From positions 64,532,270 through 64,596,269 of the forward strand of contig JALMQS010000099.1 of NCBI GenBank assembly GCA_024734495.1: DNA of 64,000 bases, read 5' to 3'. How positions within the stretch are numbered: position 1 is the first letter of the stretch; every line of letters begins with the position of its first letter. The stretch comes from Forficula auricularia (taxonomy: Eukaryota; Arthropoda; Insecta; Dermaptera; Forficulidae). The notes beneath the pieces are model-generated. The model was not told where the DNA came from and did not search any database. It was given only the letters and a program-made list of their open reading frames with translations. The translations under genes were made by a program, and so were the position numbers. Positions 44,826 through 58,943 of this stretch are shown here, in pieces.

Positions 44826-47800
44826 ATTCATTTTATATATGTTTGTATTGGAAGAACAGGCGCAAGCGCCTATTAAGAAGAGGAAGAAGAAGATATATGT
44901 ATGTATATATAAATAACAAACTCAAATTCAAATACAAATATATTTTGAATTATTCCCGTTCCAATAGGATCTCAAGAATGAAATTGTTTAGATCATGCTT
45001 ATAGCAACAATCTTTTGCACTTAGTTTATTATATAGTATATAGATATTTTTATTAAAAAAATGGTATGGAAATTATTTGGTAATTCAGTACCTACATATT
45101 AGTAATAATTTATCTGATTATAATTCAATCGTGATTTAAATTTATCTGGCTTTCCTCCAACAATTTTAGTTTGTTTAGTAAATCTTGAGTGGAAGTTCAT
45201 TAAAGATTTTTTTGTTTCACGAGCAAATCATGTTTATTCGAGCAACATCTTAAATGTCGGTAGCTCCTCTTATTATTATTATAGCCCCGTGTAATATATA
45301 CATATATAAAAAAATCATTTTTATATAGTAATTTTTCATTCTTCAATCCTTTCAAGTAGCAATATATAATCCCATGGGATTTGTTAATATTTTTATTAGG
45401 CTTTGAAAATACTTTCAACTCCTTTTATCTCAAATTTATTACCACCTTAAATCTCACGTCCAATTTAAAAGAATTAAAAAAAAGAGGATACGAAAAAGTT
45501 TTCACTTTACTATTGTTATTTTATATATCGTATTTTTTTAGATTTCATTTTGACTCTTTTATGTAAAGATATATAGCGGAGGAATGCTTTGAAGAAGGGA
45601 AAAATTACAATCATCAATTTAACGTTGACTAATTAAAACAATCATTGAGATGATTAAACGAGTCAAGATCATGATCAACATTATCACCAGTAACACCAAC
45701 AGCTAGCAGTGACTAAAAAAAAAGAATTACTTCTTTAGTGTGATCGTGGATTGAAAATATGTGCGTAAGTTTGGTTGACTACCTCCTAGGCGAGCCGTTA
45801 GGTTATTTATACTATTAAGGGATAACATATATATCGCTCATTAAATATGACAAAAAACATCGATGCTAAAAAATGTAATTTAAAGTTGCCTCCTTGTGAA
45901 ACACCACCAACTCCAACCTAATATAATTGTAATGATGTTTAACTATCAACCAACACCGCGTTCCCTAAATTCGATTTAAAGTTTCGACTCTCAGTGTCAT
46001 CCAGTTAGCAAATACGAAAAATTACAGATATGATGTTTTAACAGTTAAAAGCTCTTACAAAGTGAATTCCAGTTAAATAGATAGCTCAACATTGTTTTTA
46101 TGAGTTGTGACGTTTTTGTATTTAATGAGTGATTTTATGAATCACACTTTAAATAAGTTTTTGGACATGAACAGGTAAGTACTATTTCTTCAATTAAACA
46201 TAAGATCCCCACTTTTCTCTCAAACACAAATCTGTTGGCAAATCATGCAAACAACTTTTTTTGACAGGGTTATGCTGTTATGGGCACGCACCACCATCCC
46301 AACATAAAAAGCTTCTTAACGCACCCAAAAAAAGACCCTTTTTAAAGATGGTAGAAGAATCGGGAGGGGCATATCCCCCGTTCTCTGTACAAAGATGAAA
46401 GAACAGTTTCTTTTTTCATCCACCGGTATCATATTATACATATACAAATGTTTACATGACCACGAGCAAAGTTTCCACAAACGTCTTGTTTTTTATAAAC
46501 TGCACTACGTCCTATTCTTTTAGGATGGTAGAATTATCACTTTCTATGAATAAGAAGTACCTTTTGATACCACTTTTTTCCTCATTATACTCTATATAAA
46601 ATGTTCTATAAGATGTCTATTATAGTTTTATTATTCTATTTTTGCTTGTAAATTTAGTAATACATTTAAGTAAATTTGTATAAATATCGTTACTATCTTT
46701 TTACTTTACCACACAGGGTATGGTCAAGTATTGTAATCTTGCACGAAAAAAATTGTTTTTTTTCCTGATTTTTTTAGAAATATCTCAAAAACAGCTGAAA
46801 CTATTTTGATTAAACAAATTTAGCGAAACCATGGCATTTCGGTCTACAAAAAAGCTCTAATAAGTGAACATCGAAAAATTTATACTTTTAGAGATAACAA
46901 TTGTTTTGTCAAAATGTCTGTTAGTCTGTGAGTTACCAATTTTTTTCTTACCATTCTAAACAAAATATTAATCTCTCGGGATGAAATTATCATTAATATA
47001 AATCTCTACTAAGTCTTCAAGAAGTATTAAACGGTTCATTTATTCTTATCAACGCCCTAAATTCCCAGATGCTCCTCCTAAATATGTTTTTTTATTAATA
47101 GGCTCAATTATAAGGGATTCTTATTTTTGATAATTAATTATGAGATGTTTTATTTAGTCGATGATACTGAGTCTCTTGGAAAGAAAGTTGTTCAGTGAGA
47201 CCGAGTATTTTTAATTTTTCCTATTTAAGTAAATTTAATTGTTAAACATATTTAGAATGAGTATAGTAAAAAAAAAATATTTATGATCTGGGAGATTTTT
47301 TGGATTGGACCACCGTGAAATTACAAATACAAATTCTCTAATCAAGTTTCGGCTTCTATTTCTGATGTGTAGATTTTTAGCTCAACTAATCGATCTATCA
47401 AAAAATACATCAAGTGTAATTCCCCTACTAAGTATACCTATGTAACTGTTGACTCTCATTAATCGAGCATAATACAAGAAGAATTGTACGTATTCCTCTA
47501 TCTGTCATTTTTTCAAGATTTCTTCTAATACTATTATTTGAAACAAATCTCTTGAAGCATAAGAAAAGGTTGCCTCGATGACAGTGATGGATCTCAGATT
47601 AAAAATAAAAATGCAAGTGCAATGGGCCACGATTCCGTTCCTACGTTGATGCCATAAAGCGTATCTCCTCGAGATGTTGACATCTACGACAGGAGGGAGA
47701 CAAAAAAATAGATACCGACGGCACAACCACATCTTCAAAAACTACCACAACGTGAGGGATAAAGAGAAGTGAATAAGAAAAAAAAACCAAAATAGTCGTC

Positions 47801-48165
47801 ATCTATCTATTCAAATTAGTTATAGGTTGTCTTAATCCATGGTCTGAGAAATGACATCTCCTGCTAATCTAAATTGAGGCTGAGAATAAATTGGGCCTAA
47901 CTTAATTAACAACACGACAAGACTCATTTATTAATAAAGCACTTGAAGGCAATTGACGGTGTGGAATATGAAAAATAGTAAGTTTGAGTGTCGAAAATTT
48001 CTTGATTTATGGGATGTATGTTCATTCGCTTCTGAGATGTATGAGATGACCTAATCTTTTGGGGAAGCTTCCTTTTTAAAACAAACTTTATGTCAAGGAG
48101 GTTTTCGCTCACGCTGTTCACCATACTTCTCGGAAGTTACAGAAATATGCGTTCTATTCCACTAA

Positions 48166-48296
48166 GGGCCGGTTGTATGTCGTAAAGTAAATGCTTTTTA
48201 CCACTAACCAAGGGTAGCTGGTAAATGGAGGGGCTGGGATGGCCAATCAGATGACAGGAACTGAAAAGCATATACTTTGCGACATACAACCGGCCC
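48166..48296. mobile_element. Harbinger-like MITE, copy 1 (131 bp)
   Basis: Terminal inverted repeats GGGCCGGTTGTATGTCG and CGACATACAACCGGCCC, with AAGTAAATGCTTTTTACCAC inside the left arm. Flanks read CTAA and TTAG. The centre carries GCTGGGATGGCCAATCAGAT, shared with copy 2. No coding capacity. Confidence 0.85.
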
Positions 48297-48665
48297 TTAG
48301 ACCACTATCGTTATGTTGGAAAATTAAAAGTACGTTTGTGAATGTTTTTGTACTAGGATATGTGAGTTTATGAGGAATTTTTTTTCTGTTTTTACCCTTT
48401 TTGCTATTACCTTATATTTTCATATTTGATTATGAATGATTATGCATGTTCATAGCTTCTATACAAAGAACTAGCGAAGTTGAGTAACATATGGCAAGGT
48501 TTGTTCTAAGATAAGTAATTCTCTCCAGACCCTGTGTGGTTGCTGTTGGCATATTTACAGCTATCCTAGTCGTGTTGCCTTGATCAAAATGGAATTTATC
48601 TTTGCTCTAAACGCAAAGCCAGGGAAAGTTGGTATTGACAGTATAGTAGGTCTAGTATTGTCATT

Positions 48666-49397
48666 TAAGGTAGTTCTTTCACAAATGCAAAAATTCAAGA
48701 AGTCTTCGAAACTTGGAATATTAGTCATTAAAAGCATAATACACACACTTTAAAATTTGTTAAAATTTGAAGACGATTTACCACAACAAACATGAAATAA
48801 TTGCGATTAAAAATGTCCTTGGTGAACTCCTGAAGATGGGCTTACACCCCTTAGACCCCGAAATATATATTGAGTCGTGCTAAACAAGCATTTTATCTTT
48901 TATTTATGTGAAACCTACCTAGTATTTTATGTTTAAAATTTTTTTTGAAAAAGTTCGAAATAAAAACATTTTTAAAAAAATTTTCTTTACTTTATTAAAA
49001 ATGAAATTTTTACATATGGCAGATAGGGAAAGGGTGGGGGAAATGATCATTATTTTATTTTTTTTCATTGAAGGACTTTCATCATCTTGATGAAAAACTA
49101 ATATTTGTTAGAATAATATATTCGGAGTAACTTAAAAAAAAAAATTGAAATTATTTACCACATAGTTTTGATAAAAAATAAAAAACAAACATATTTGGGC
49201 GATTATTTTTAGTGGAGGGGATATAAGATCAATGGCTTGGAAACGATCCATTCATAAATAGAATATAGTAACGTAAAAAGTACAGTCACGTTAAAAAAAC
49301 ATAACCTAAAATTTTAACACCGTTCATATTATTTTATAGAGTGGTTACTAGGCTAAAACTTTTTGTGTGGATTGTCGCGAAAGAACCTTCTTAAGAA
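48666..49397 (+). mobile_element. DNA element family C, longest copy
   Basis: About 730 bp between TTAAGGTAGTTCTTTCAC and TCGCGAAAGAACCTTCTTAA. It contains everything seen in the other two copies and some extra central sequence. No transposase recognised. Confidence 0.7.
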
Positions 49398-49799
49398 TCA
49401 AAATTAGAAATAAAAAAAAATTCCGGTTGTTTTTTAAATTAAAGCAAATATTTTAAATAACCTATATTTTTTCTTACATTTTTAATTAAAATGAGAATAT
49501 ATAATTTCCACGTAGATTTTTTTAATTTAATTAGAACTTCCATTTAGCCACCAACGAAATCAACTTTAAATCAGCTATATATATATAGGTATAATATATT
49601 AATAAAAAATGGTAGCAAAACAGGTGACGGCGGGAGGTCGTATTGCATGACACCTAGCTTGATGCTTAATTTATGGAAGCTTTTATTTAGTCTGGCGGTC
49701 TCTTTTATCTTTATTTTCAAAGAGAAAATCAAAAATACATATTCCTTTGTCGCCCCCTTCCTTTCTAACATTAAAATGAAAGAAAACACGCAAATGTGA

Positions 49800-52700
49800 A
49801 TATTATTTATTTTATTTTTTTAATTTAAGCTCAATCCGAAGGGGGCTTTTTGTTTGACGTTAATATATATGTAGATATAAAAGATATACCTAACGATAAT
49901 ATATTTAGTTAACGGCGAGAAGCTAAGTGGTATTTAATCTACGCCTGCTAGTTTGTCAACCAAATTAGCTCGCAGTTAAACTTGAATTTTCCTGCGTGAC
50001 CTTGGACACAATTTCCGATATATGGAATGCAATTTATGAGACAATATAACCTTACTTTAATATTAATATTTAATCAGTACAAAAAAGTAATAATATAGTA
50101 ATGTAGTTATATTATTAGGAAAAATCAATAGTGAAGACACTAAGTGTCAATTACATCATATAATAACTCGTTTTCTTGTTTTGCATCAGGCAATGCCTTA
50201 AAATGTAAATGTGTGGGGATTTTTTGGATATTCTAAACTGAGTTTTTTAATTCTCTGTCTTGTTTTTTGTGTAATTGATTTTTTTTTCTGTTTTGTGTCT
50301 AAATAGACTTTTACCCTATATATGTGAAATAAATAAATAATCTTGATTCGAACGGTTTTCTGTGTTAAAATCGTAAGAATTCATTTGTCAATTCGTTCAT
50401 CTTTTTAAATTTTAGAAACTGGAATTTTCATAATACTTCCATCATTCCGGAATACTATAACCAATCTTGAATATTCGAAAAATCCGTACGTTGCACTTCC
50501 AAGCATCCTTATCTATAATATATTTTTAAGTGACCTGTCTGGGGAGGGCAGGCGAAACTTGTGAGGGATGATATATATATATATATATATATGCATATTA
50601 TGTTTATAGTAAACTAATTAGTAATATGATTTATCTAAACACCCTGCAAATTAATTCGGGATTCGATTATATATCCCAAATTGGTAAATTAACGAGAATT
50701 TCGTGCTACACTAGATGTTTACTTTGTTGTATTATCTCTGATCATAACTATACAATGATCCATTAATTTCCTTGTTTAATTTATGTGTAATATACTGTTT
50801 TAAGAAAAATCGAAAATTACTCAAGAGTCCGAAGAACTCACCGGTATAAGAATAAATATTTCTAACCTCCTTTGCTTAGTATCAACCGGGATAATTTACA
50901 AATAAGTAGTCGGACATCAAAGGCTTTTTTTTGTTCTTTTGAAATGAATCTTGGTGCAAATAATCCTAGGCGAGAAAAAGAGGCGAGTCTCTTCTGTCTC
51001 TTTCTCTGGAGCAAGAGAGATGATGACCTTGGCGTTCTTTTCAAGCAGACTATATGCAAAAGGATCAAAGGCGGCTTTACAATTGATCGTTGGCTTTATT
51101 TACATATACGCATACACATACAAACATGCTCGCACAAACACACTTCTATGGATAGTATATTTAAGATGCTTTTATTGAAGGTAACGAACGTACGTGAGCC
51201 AATCATTTTGATTGATACCTGAATAGTGTAGAGAAAAACAACACAGAACATCGCTGGTAGTTTAATTACGAACTCAATTAAGGAGGTAAACACGAAAAGA
51301 GCAAAATAAAAGCATTTTTTCTGTTGGGAGAAACCAATTTTTCAAAGACCAAAAAAAAAATGATTCAAGATAACTAATTTGATTGAGGACCTAGATCGAA
51401 TCTCATCAGGGTCAGTTATTTACATCGATGACATTGATTAAAACCAAAGTTAATGTGCGACAGTAGAAAAAGAGTGGAGTTATCTATCCCTACATTATTC
51501 ACCTTCCAATAAATGGACCAATAGAAGACAGTAATTGAAGCTAAACAACTTAGGATGATGTCGATGGTCCGTGTCTTATAAAGTGAAAAGATTCTTTTCC
51601 GAAACTCTTGGAAAAACATTATTATCAAGTGAAATAGAAGTATTCGAAGACTTCGGGCTCATTTTATATTAATCGCGTATAACAGAAATCGCATGAGGTA
51701 AATTCGCGTAAATAAAATATGATTACGACTGATCCCCTCGGTGCTTATAAATATTAGATTTATTATATTTTCATGTATTCAATTTTGTCAATAAATTTTC
51801 ATTTGATTAATTAAAAGAATTTTTCAACTTCTTTCAAAAGTCTTAAAGAAAACGAAGAAAACTATAAGAATAGATATTATATGCAAATTCAATGATTATT
51901 ATTACCGTATTGAATGAATTAAATAAATTCATCACGAGTGTCATTATATCAGTGGAATGTGTAGGCCTCTCCGGTAAGTAACTGACCCCTCTCTTGATGT
52001 TTCTGCCCAATCTACCTCGAAAAGTGCTGCACACGTGCCCCAAAGTTAAAAGCACCCGAATAAGGAATATCTCTTCGTTTTCCTTTTCTTTCATTCTCGT
52101 GTGTTGTATAGTATGTCGTTGTGTTGGTATATTTCAAAGGGCGTTGCCCTAAGTCCGTCGGCTTCAGTTCAAAACTCAAGGCACGATATAATGCGTTTCG
52201 CCTAGTGGGCTCTTTCCATTGGTTCTACCATGAGGAACAGTAACTAGTTCAAGTTCACTGATCAATTTGTTCAAAAAGAAATGTTGTTTGCGTGTGAAAA
52301 GCAGATGAAAGTTGATAGAGAGGAACAAATACTCTCAAATTAAGGAGTATTACAACTACACAATAAATTAAAAAGAAGTTGAAATTAATTAGGCTTTCGC
52401 AACTAATTGATGTGTTAAATTTAAGCTTCGGTGAGTTCGTTGTTATCATGTTTCGGCTGTACCTCCAGATTAGTTATTTTCGAAGAGATAATTTTATAAT
52501 CTAAAGACAAAAGATACGAAACTTTGTTCTGACAAGCATTGTGTTACGATCCTATTCCAGAATTCCCTTCTGCCTTCAGAACTACTTGAAAAGTTTTGTA
52601 AACTGATAAAACTACATAATTAAAAATATTTTATTATCTAGAAAATTATTCCGGCTTTACCTCTGATGGTGAAATGAGAAAATGAATCCAAATTGCCAAG

Positions 52701-55700
52701 TGTTTTTCTTCACGTTTAAGCACAAGTTTCAGATCTTTTCTTATAGTTTTAAAGTGAAAAGACACTTGTAGCATAAATATTAAATTTGGCTGATTTATAT
52801 TATAATATCAATCACGAGGCAAATGTTTACTAATTTTCAAATTACCCAGGTGTGGTCCGAACTTCTGGATAATCAAAAGCTCTCTCTCAAAAAGAGTATT
52901 TTGCTGATTTTAATGAAATTAAAAAACTTCTGATTTTTTTCAAATAAATTACACATCTAATTGACGAATGAAACGATCGTTTAAGGTTTAGTAAAATAAA
53001 ATAAACATCAATCTCTTCCATTTCAATGTTTTATTTATCCAAATTAATCCCTATTAGACTTTCAATAACTCACAAAACGTCTTTAACACTCTTATTAGAA
53101 TTCAACAAATGTTTCTATAGATATCCTTCTCTATATTGGGATACTTTTCGAATAGTAATAAGCCTTTGAAAAAAAGCACTTGAATGAATGAATGAACAAA
53201 CGCGTCTAGTGAAAATCCTTTCATCTAGAATAACTGTTCTATCAAATCTCATTTTTCTCGTCTCTTAAACAGTAGAGATTCTTTCCCTTGGAGGTTCATT
53301 GAACCAGTTATTGTAAGAAAATGCGATCAAAGTCAGCTTTTTTTAAGGTTAAATTTTTTGTCTGAAGTATCCTATTAGGTAAGGAAGGCTCTTTTAGGTT
53401 CCGCCTTAATGTCTGCATTAGATGAGTCAGAGAAGAGTCGGGCGCCAATAGAACCAAACCAAGTACTTTCTTTATCGGCTATCTCCCTATATACATCAGA
53501 GAGGAATATTTACGAAGGTAATCTTGTGTGTATGGCTGATAAGAGCTGATGGTGCCGACAGCTTTTGACGAGTGCCGCCAAGGCACATCATTCATATGCC
53601 CAGCTTGTTATCACGGCGATATTATACTGTCAATACACGAGATACACGATCCCACTTTCAAGAAGACATTATTTCCTCTATTTATCCATTTGTACTATAT
53701 TAAAATATTATTGACAAGAGACAAATATTATTATTGGATATAACTCAAATTACATAAATCCGTAAGAAGGCTATCTTTTCCTTAAGAATGTTTGGTTATG
53801 AAATGGAATTTGTTAGTAATTAAAGTAGATGGAGAAATAAACCATAGTTGTGTATCACAATTATACGTATTGTTTAGAAAATTATCTCATGATTAAGAGC
53901 TACGTCTCGTTACATTTAAAACAAGATCAATTAATTCAAGAATACTATATATTATTTGTTAGGTGTTAGATTGAAGTCGAAAGTATAGGTATATATAATT
54001 ATATATACTATAAAACGGGAAGCAGGGACAAAATCAAAGTCCCAAGTATAGTGACATGGACAAGGGAAATGGCGAAGAGTGATTTAGATTCGTTTCCATT
54101 TCGACTGTAAATTATGTGATGAGTACTAACGAATAGCATATTTGGAGCAAATTATGTTCTTGAAGGGTTATATTTTATTTCACTTGTTTACATGGTAGTA
54201 TCTATAAAAAAGAGAAAGGAGTTCTACGAAGGATCAAGGGATTAAGGGAGCTTGTCTAGACGAAAGCTCCTATTAATTTAATCCCTAATTTCTTATTTAC
54301 ATTCAGGGTGCTAAAAATAATGATTGGAGATCTCTCCACAGATGCAAGTCCTATGCGAGAAAAGTGAATATTAAAATTAGCCAATATAGTTATTAAAATT
54401 ATAAAGTATAAATTAAATGATCAATTGAACAAGCGATCGGAATTACTATTAATGGAGATTTTAAGATTTGCAAAAAATTGTAAATAGATTGAAGAATAAT
54501 TTTAGAATTTCTGAATTTTTCTATCTTGGGGTTTACTGTAGTATTGTATTTTAGTAGATTAATAAATAATATTTTTAACAGCTTAGCTACTAATATAACA
54601 TTTTAAAAAGAATTTGCATCATCAGAAAATATCGGGAATTTGAAAGAGAAATAATCTTTTGAGAATTTGTCTTTAGGTTCGAAAATCCAGGGTGTGTGTT
54701 TCAGAGAGAGGGTGGATTAACTTAGAACTTTATTTATTTACTTTCGAAAGTCTTCTCAAATAGGTTCGTGGCGTTTACTATGCCAGTAAGTGCAACATAG
54801 AAACACATTTGAGGCTATCTTTTGCAGACACTTGGCTATTAAAAGTGGCGCCAGAGTGGAGTAAAAGTTAAAAGTGGCAGCCGGAATGTATTTCGTCATT
54901 CAGAAAACCGTTATTTCTCAATTAACCAACACTACCACAGCCGCACAATACAACACTTGTCCGCTATTAAATAAAATAAATCCATGTCAAAGATAAGCGA
55001 TAGAGAGAGTGATCATTTAACAACTATATAGTATAGGTATATATATATAGCATCGGCAGAGGATCGGCAAACTAAGAGACGAGATGACAAATGTTGAACA
55101 TTATCTGAGAAGTACATTAAGATAATCAAAATTAATTAACGAAAATGAAAATATTAGTAAAGTCTTGTCTTTGCTTTTGTTTTTAATATTATTAGTAGCA
55201 GTTCGAACCAAGAACGAGATTAATATTAAATTTCGATAATGAAATCCATTTGACTGGAATTAATTTGGAAGTAGAAAATTTACAGCATGTATCCTAATTA
55301 TTTATTTTTTGATCAATAAATAAATAAACTTGGTGAAAAACAGGATATTCGGATTAAAAATGATAATTTTTATAGAGGAAAAAGAAAAAACCGGAACAAA
55401 CAATTTGTTTTTTACTAAGATTATATTTAAGTATTATGCAAAGATATAAGAAATATTATGATTGATAAAGTACTCATCACAAACATATTTGTTTATCAAA
55501 TCTTAAGTTTACCACACGTGGTTTTAACACTTGACGTTTCGTATGATCTTACATGCCAACTATATGTTCAAAATCAACCTTATCTCTTATTATATTAGTT
55601 ACTGTTGATGTCAATCCTGCCTTACAGCTAGGAAGTCATTCAAGGCGGGATTTGATTCAACAGTACCTACTAGTAATATAAAGTTGCATAAAAATAGGCG

Positions 55701-57900
55701 AGCTGCTCGGTTCTTGCCAAAGTGTGATGGGTAAGAGAGCGAACTACAAGCAATTCCCAGTACAGTTCAGTTTTTGGGAACAAATGCCAGAGTGTTCGAA
55801 CTAGCAAATGTGCGGTACAACCATTACATCTAAGTCATCTTACATATTTTACAGAATGCCAGGATTTCCAATATATAACATATGGAGGTAATGCAGAGGA
55901 TTTCATGATATTTTACCAAAATGTCAGAATTTTCTACAAGTAGAGGAATTCTGACGAGGGGAAAAAACGAGGTAAAACAAACATGACACAACACAAGATG
56001 ATAGTAAAAATATTGAAGGTAGAATTTTAAGATTTATAACTCAAGAAAGGTGCTTTTGTTAGAAAAGACAATGTCTGGTTCGTAAAAGAGGCAGAACTTT
56101 AAATTGTTTAAAAGCAGTCTACAAAATATCTTTGAATTATTAATAATGTGAGCTCTTAATTATGATTTTTTCAGTTTTATTAAGTGAACCACAAAAAAAC
56201 TGACGAAGAAAAAATTATCAACCGAAAATCTCTAGAGAATTAAAATCACGGCATCATTATTGCCTATATTATGAGAAAAACATTGTGGACTATCTTATAT
56301 CTCTAGAGAATAACAATTAGAGAATCATTCGTTTGGTATTTATCAAATATGATATATATCATTAGATAATAGTTTTTCAATTTTTTTTTTTTTGAGATAT
56401 CTTAATAATAAATTAAATGTTGTTTCAAAAACAATTTTGAAGATTTGCAATTAGAATAAAATAGAAATTGATAACATTTATGAATGAAAACGATATTTGA
56501 ACCTGATCTTAAATGATGAATGATCGACTCGTATTTTGTTAATTCACTATCTTTGTGATTACAAGGGGTTTTTTCTAATTGAACTCGACAAGGTTGATAG
56601 ATAGATGATATTAGAGATATGGTTAATAATTTTTACTTTCACTTGTATCTATATCATTATATTATTTCTCTTTTTTAATTCAATTCATTCTTAATTTAAC
56701 ACGTAGGTAATATTTTAGCCAGACGGTTGGAAAATAAAATAAATAAAATTGTATTTTACAGGAATTTTGTTATTCAATTAAAATAGACTTCGCTTTGCCA
56801 CTTTGCTACAATTTATCTTTCACAAATAAATTAACAAAGTGGGAATATGGAAACTTGAAAAATATATATTCAAGGAGAACTGGAATGTGCCGCAACTAGC
56901 ATCCAGTCATTTTAGGTATAATCTTCCAATTCATTTGGATCGAATAGCATCCAAGATTGAATCCATATTAAGGGAATTTTAGTAAAAAAATAAATAAAAT
57001 AAAGTGATAAACAAAAATGCGGAAAATGGCTTGAAATGAAACATAAGGCCTTCCAAAGACTGGCGAGATCACATTGGCAGAGAAGATATATTTTGTAATA
57101 CAAGTTTTTTTTATTATTTATGATATCAAGATATCTTCTAAACACCAAATCAATTAATTATCAGTTGAGCTTCTGGTTTAGATTCTAATTTAAATTTATG
57201 ATAAAATTTCAGGAATTGCTTAGAATTTTATAGGATATACCCTTTACACATGAGAATGCATACTAGTTGGTGAGTGAGGAATCCCCAAGTCTTGTTTATC
57301 ACTTAAATTCTTTTGATTTCTCCCTTCTGTGTATGTGAGTATGTTCAGTTGTCTAACTCTAAGGAGCATAAGTGAGCACAGGTGTGAAGATTTTTAAAAC
57401 AATGATTGATGTATTTTGGATGTTGGCAACTGTTTGGATTAAAACATAAGCCAAATTAAATATATATATATAAAAAATTGATTATTATCGAAAACGTGAG
57501 TTCGGAAAAGGATTATACAGATTAGCTGGAATTATTTGTCCGAAAACATTTTAACTTTATTACGATAATAAAATAAATTTATTGGCATTGAAAATAAATT
57601 GACCACAAGTTTTTCAACATTCAAAATATGAGCAACTACTACAAACACAAAATAATGAGGATTCTCGAAACTAAAGATCGCGAAAATAATTTTGTATTCC
57701 AGATTTTAAGTGGGGGCATTTTTCTTTCCTGAATGAATTAAATAAATCGTTTATAATTAGGCAAAATATTATCTAAAATGTTTAAGGAGTATTTATAATG
57801 TTGCGAGTTTTGTCGTTCAAAAACAATAAAAGTTCATGGAAATTGTTGCAGTAACAACATACCCACGGAACATCTATCCTCTTAGACAAAAATTCCATCC
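49800..57900. other. unique non-coding sequence with complex islands
   Basis: Islands at 50930-51200, 51950-52240 and 53280-53640 have higher GC than their surroundings. Open frames there occur on both strands and match nothing I know. These are the best places to look for conserved enhancers. Confidence 0.35.
51062..51076 (-). promoter_or_regulatory. TCF/Pangolin-like site fused to a Helper-like GCCGCC
   Basis: Minus strand GCCGCCTTTGATCC combines CCTTTGATC (HMG-domain site) with GCCGCC, close to the GCCGCCR Helper motif used by fly TCF at Wnt enhancers including nkd ones. It lies in the presumed nkd first intron. A lone HMG site would be expected by chance here; the juxtaposition is less so. 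Confidence 0.25.
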
Positions 57901-57929
57901 AAATTCAATGTATGGTACATATTCCAAAG

Positions 57930-58079
57930 CGAGGGGTGAACCGCAATTGGAATTAGGTGTACACCGTCTTTGGAATTACTTTGGAATTCATTAGATAATC
58001 TGTTGTCATCTATTGTCTTCTATTTGGAAATGAAAGTGGAAGTAGGTGTACACGATGTTAGGTCGCGGTTCACCCCTCG
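57930..58079 (+). mobile_element. hAT-type MITE family A, copy 5
   Basis: 150 bp with CGAGGGGTGAACCGC and GCGGTTCACCCCTCG ends, flanked by TTCCAAAG (57922-57929, 58080-58087). Confidence 0.92.
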
Positions 58080-58735
58080 TTCCAAAGTGTTCACATATTC
58101 TATCTAGTGAGAATCTTTTCTGAATGAGCAGTTTGTTTTACACGCAAATGTCAAAGATGTAGAGATCTCCTTTGATCTAATTAACCCAAGGAATATCCTT
58201 TTTCTTTTTCAAATGTTATTGATGATTTAAAAATCGAGATTCATGAGCATGAGAACATGACCGTTAGTTGGTTCATCATTACTCAAAAGATATAAAATAA
58301 GAAGTCCTTTGATGTTGTTTTTCTAAATGATGTTTTCAATCTGATATTAATTATTCCCACTATTTTTCTAAACATTGGCAAATGATTTTCACGATGTTGT
58401 CTTTTTATTTTTCTAAAGTGATTTTTTTAAGTACTAAAAAGCGTGTGCCCCCATATTATTTAATATAATCAAAATATTCTAATAATTTATTTGAACATGT
58501 CTTCGATCGTTTTTAAAAGAGTATTTATGAAATGATGTTTTTTAAACCTTTGAGCAATACATTAAAATAGATAGGGAATAAATAGCTCTGAAGCTAAATT
58601 GATTCAGAAAAAGATACTTCACTGTTGTATCCAGTAGCTATCAAATCTCATTTTCCTCGGCGAACATAAAATGACACATGACTTGTCATAGGGAATACGA
58701 AAAACTTATATTAAATGAGTTAAGAGTTGTGGGTC

Positions 58736-58879
58736 TACTAATGTGCCAGGAATGGCAATAGCGCTATGGTGAACTTCCTTTTCAAGTTTTAAAATTTCAT
58801 ATTTCCATACTAATGTGCCAGGAATGGCAATAGCGCTATGGTGAACTTCCTTTTCAAGTTTTAAAATTTCATATTTCCA
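58736..58879. repeat. perfect 72-bp tandem duplication
   Basis: Two copies (58736-58807, 58808-58879) without a visible difference. On the minus strand the unit is 24 codons and keeps the frame open (KLEKEVHHSAIAIPGTLV twice), but I do not recognise a protein. Confidence 0.9.
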
Positions 58880-58943
58880 ATAAAGTATCACTGATCAATT
58901 TCAGCAAAATGCAAATATCATGACAGACAGGATTGGCTTAGTA

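Larger units (their letters stand above)
43160..48160. other. unique and AT-rich sequence with one complex island
   Basis: 43160-43520 is unusually complex and includes a hairpin (GCACACA...TGTGTGC enclosing GCCCATGGATGGGC, 43339-43385). The ratchet-point candidate follows at 43.76 kb. The rest is AT-rich with repeat fragments at 44.8, 45.9 and 46.7-46.95 kb. Confidence 0.4.

Noticed and set aside
46172..46181. CAG|GTAAGT on the plus strand
   Set aside because: No pyrimidine tract or branch point before it and no plus-strand exon; unlike the minus-strand site at 43.76 kb it is probably chance.
58706..58891. 61-codon frame with a repeated 24-residue unit as a repeat protein
   Set aside because: The repeat is a DNA tandem duplication that happens to be a multiple of three; no other coding signs.
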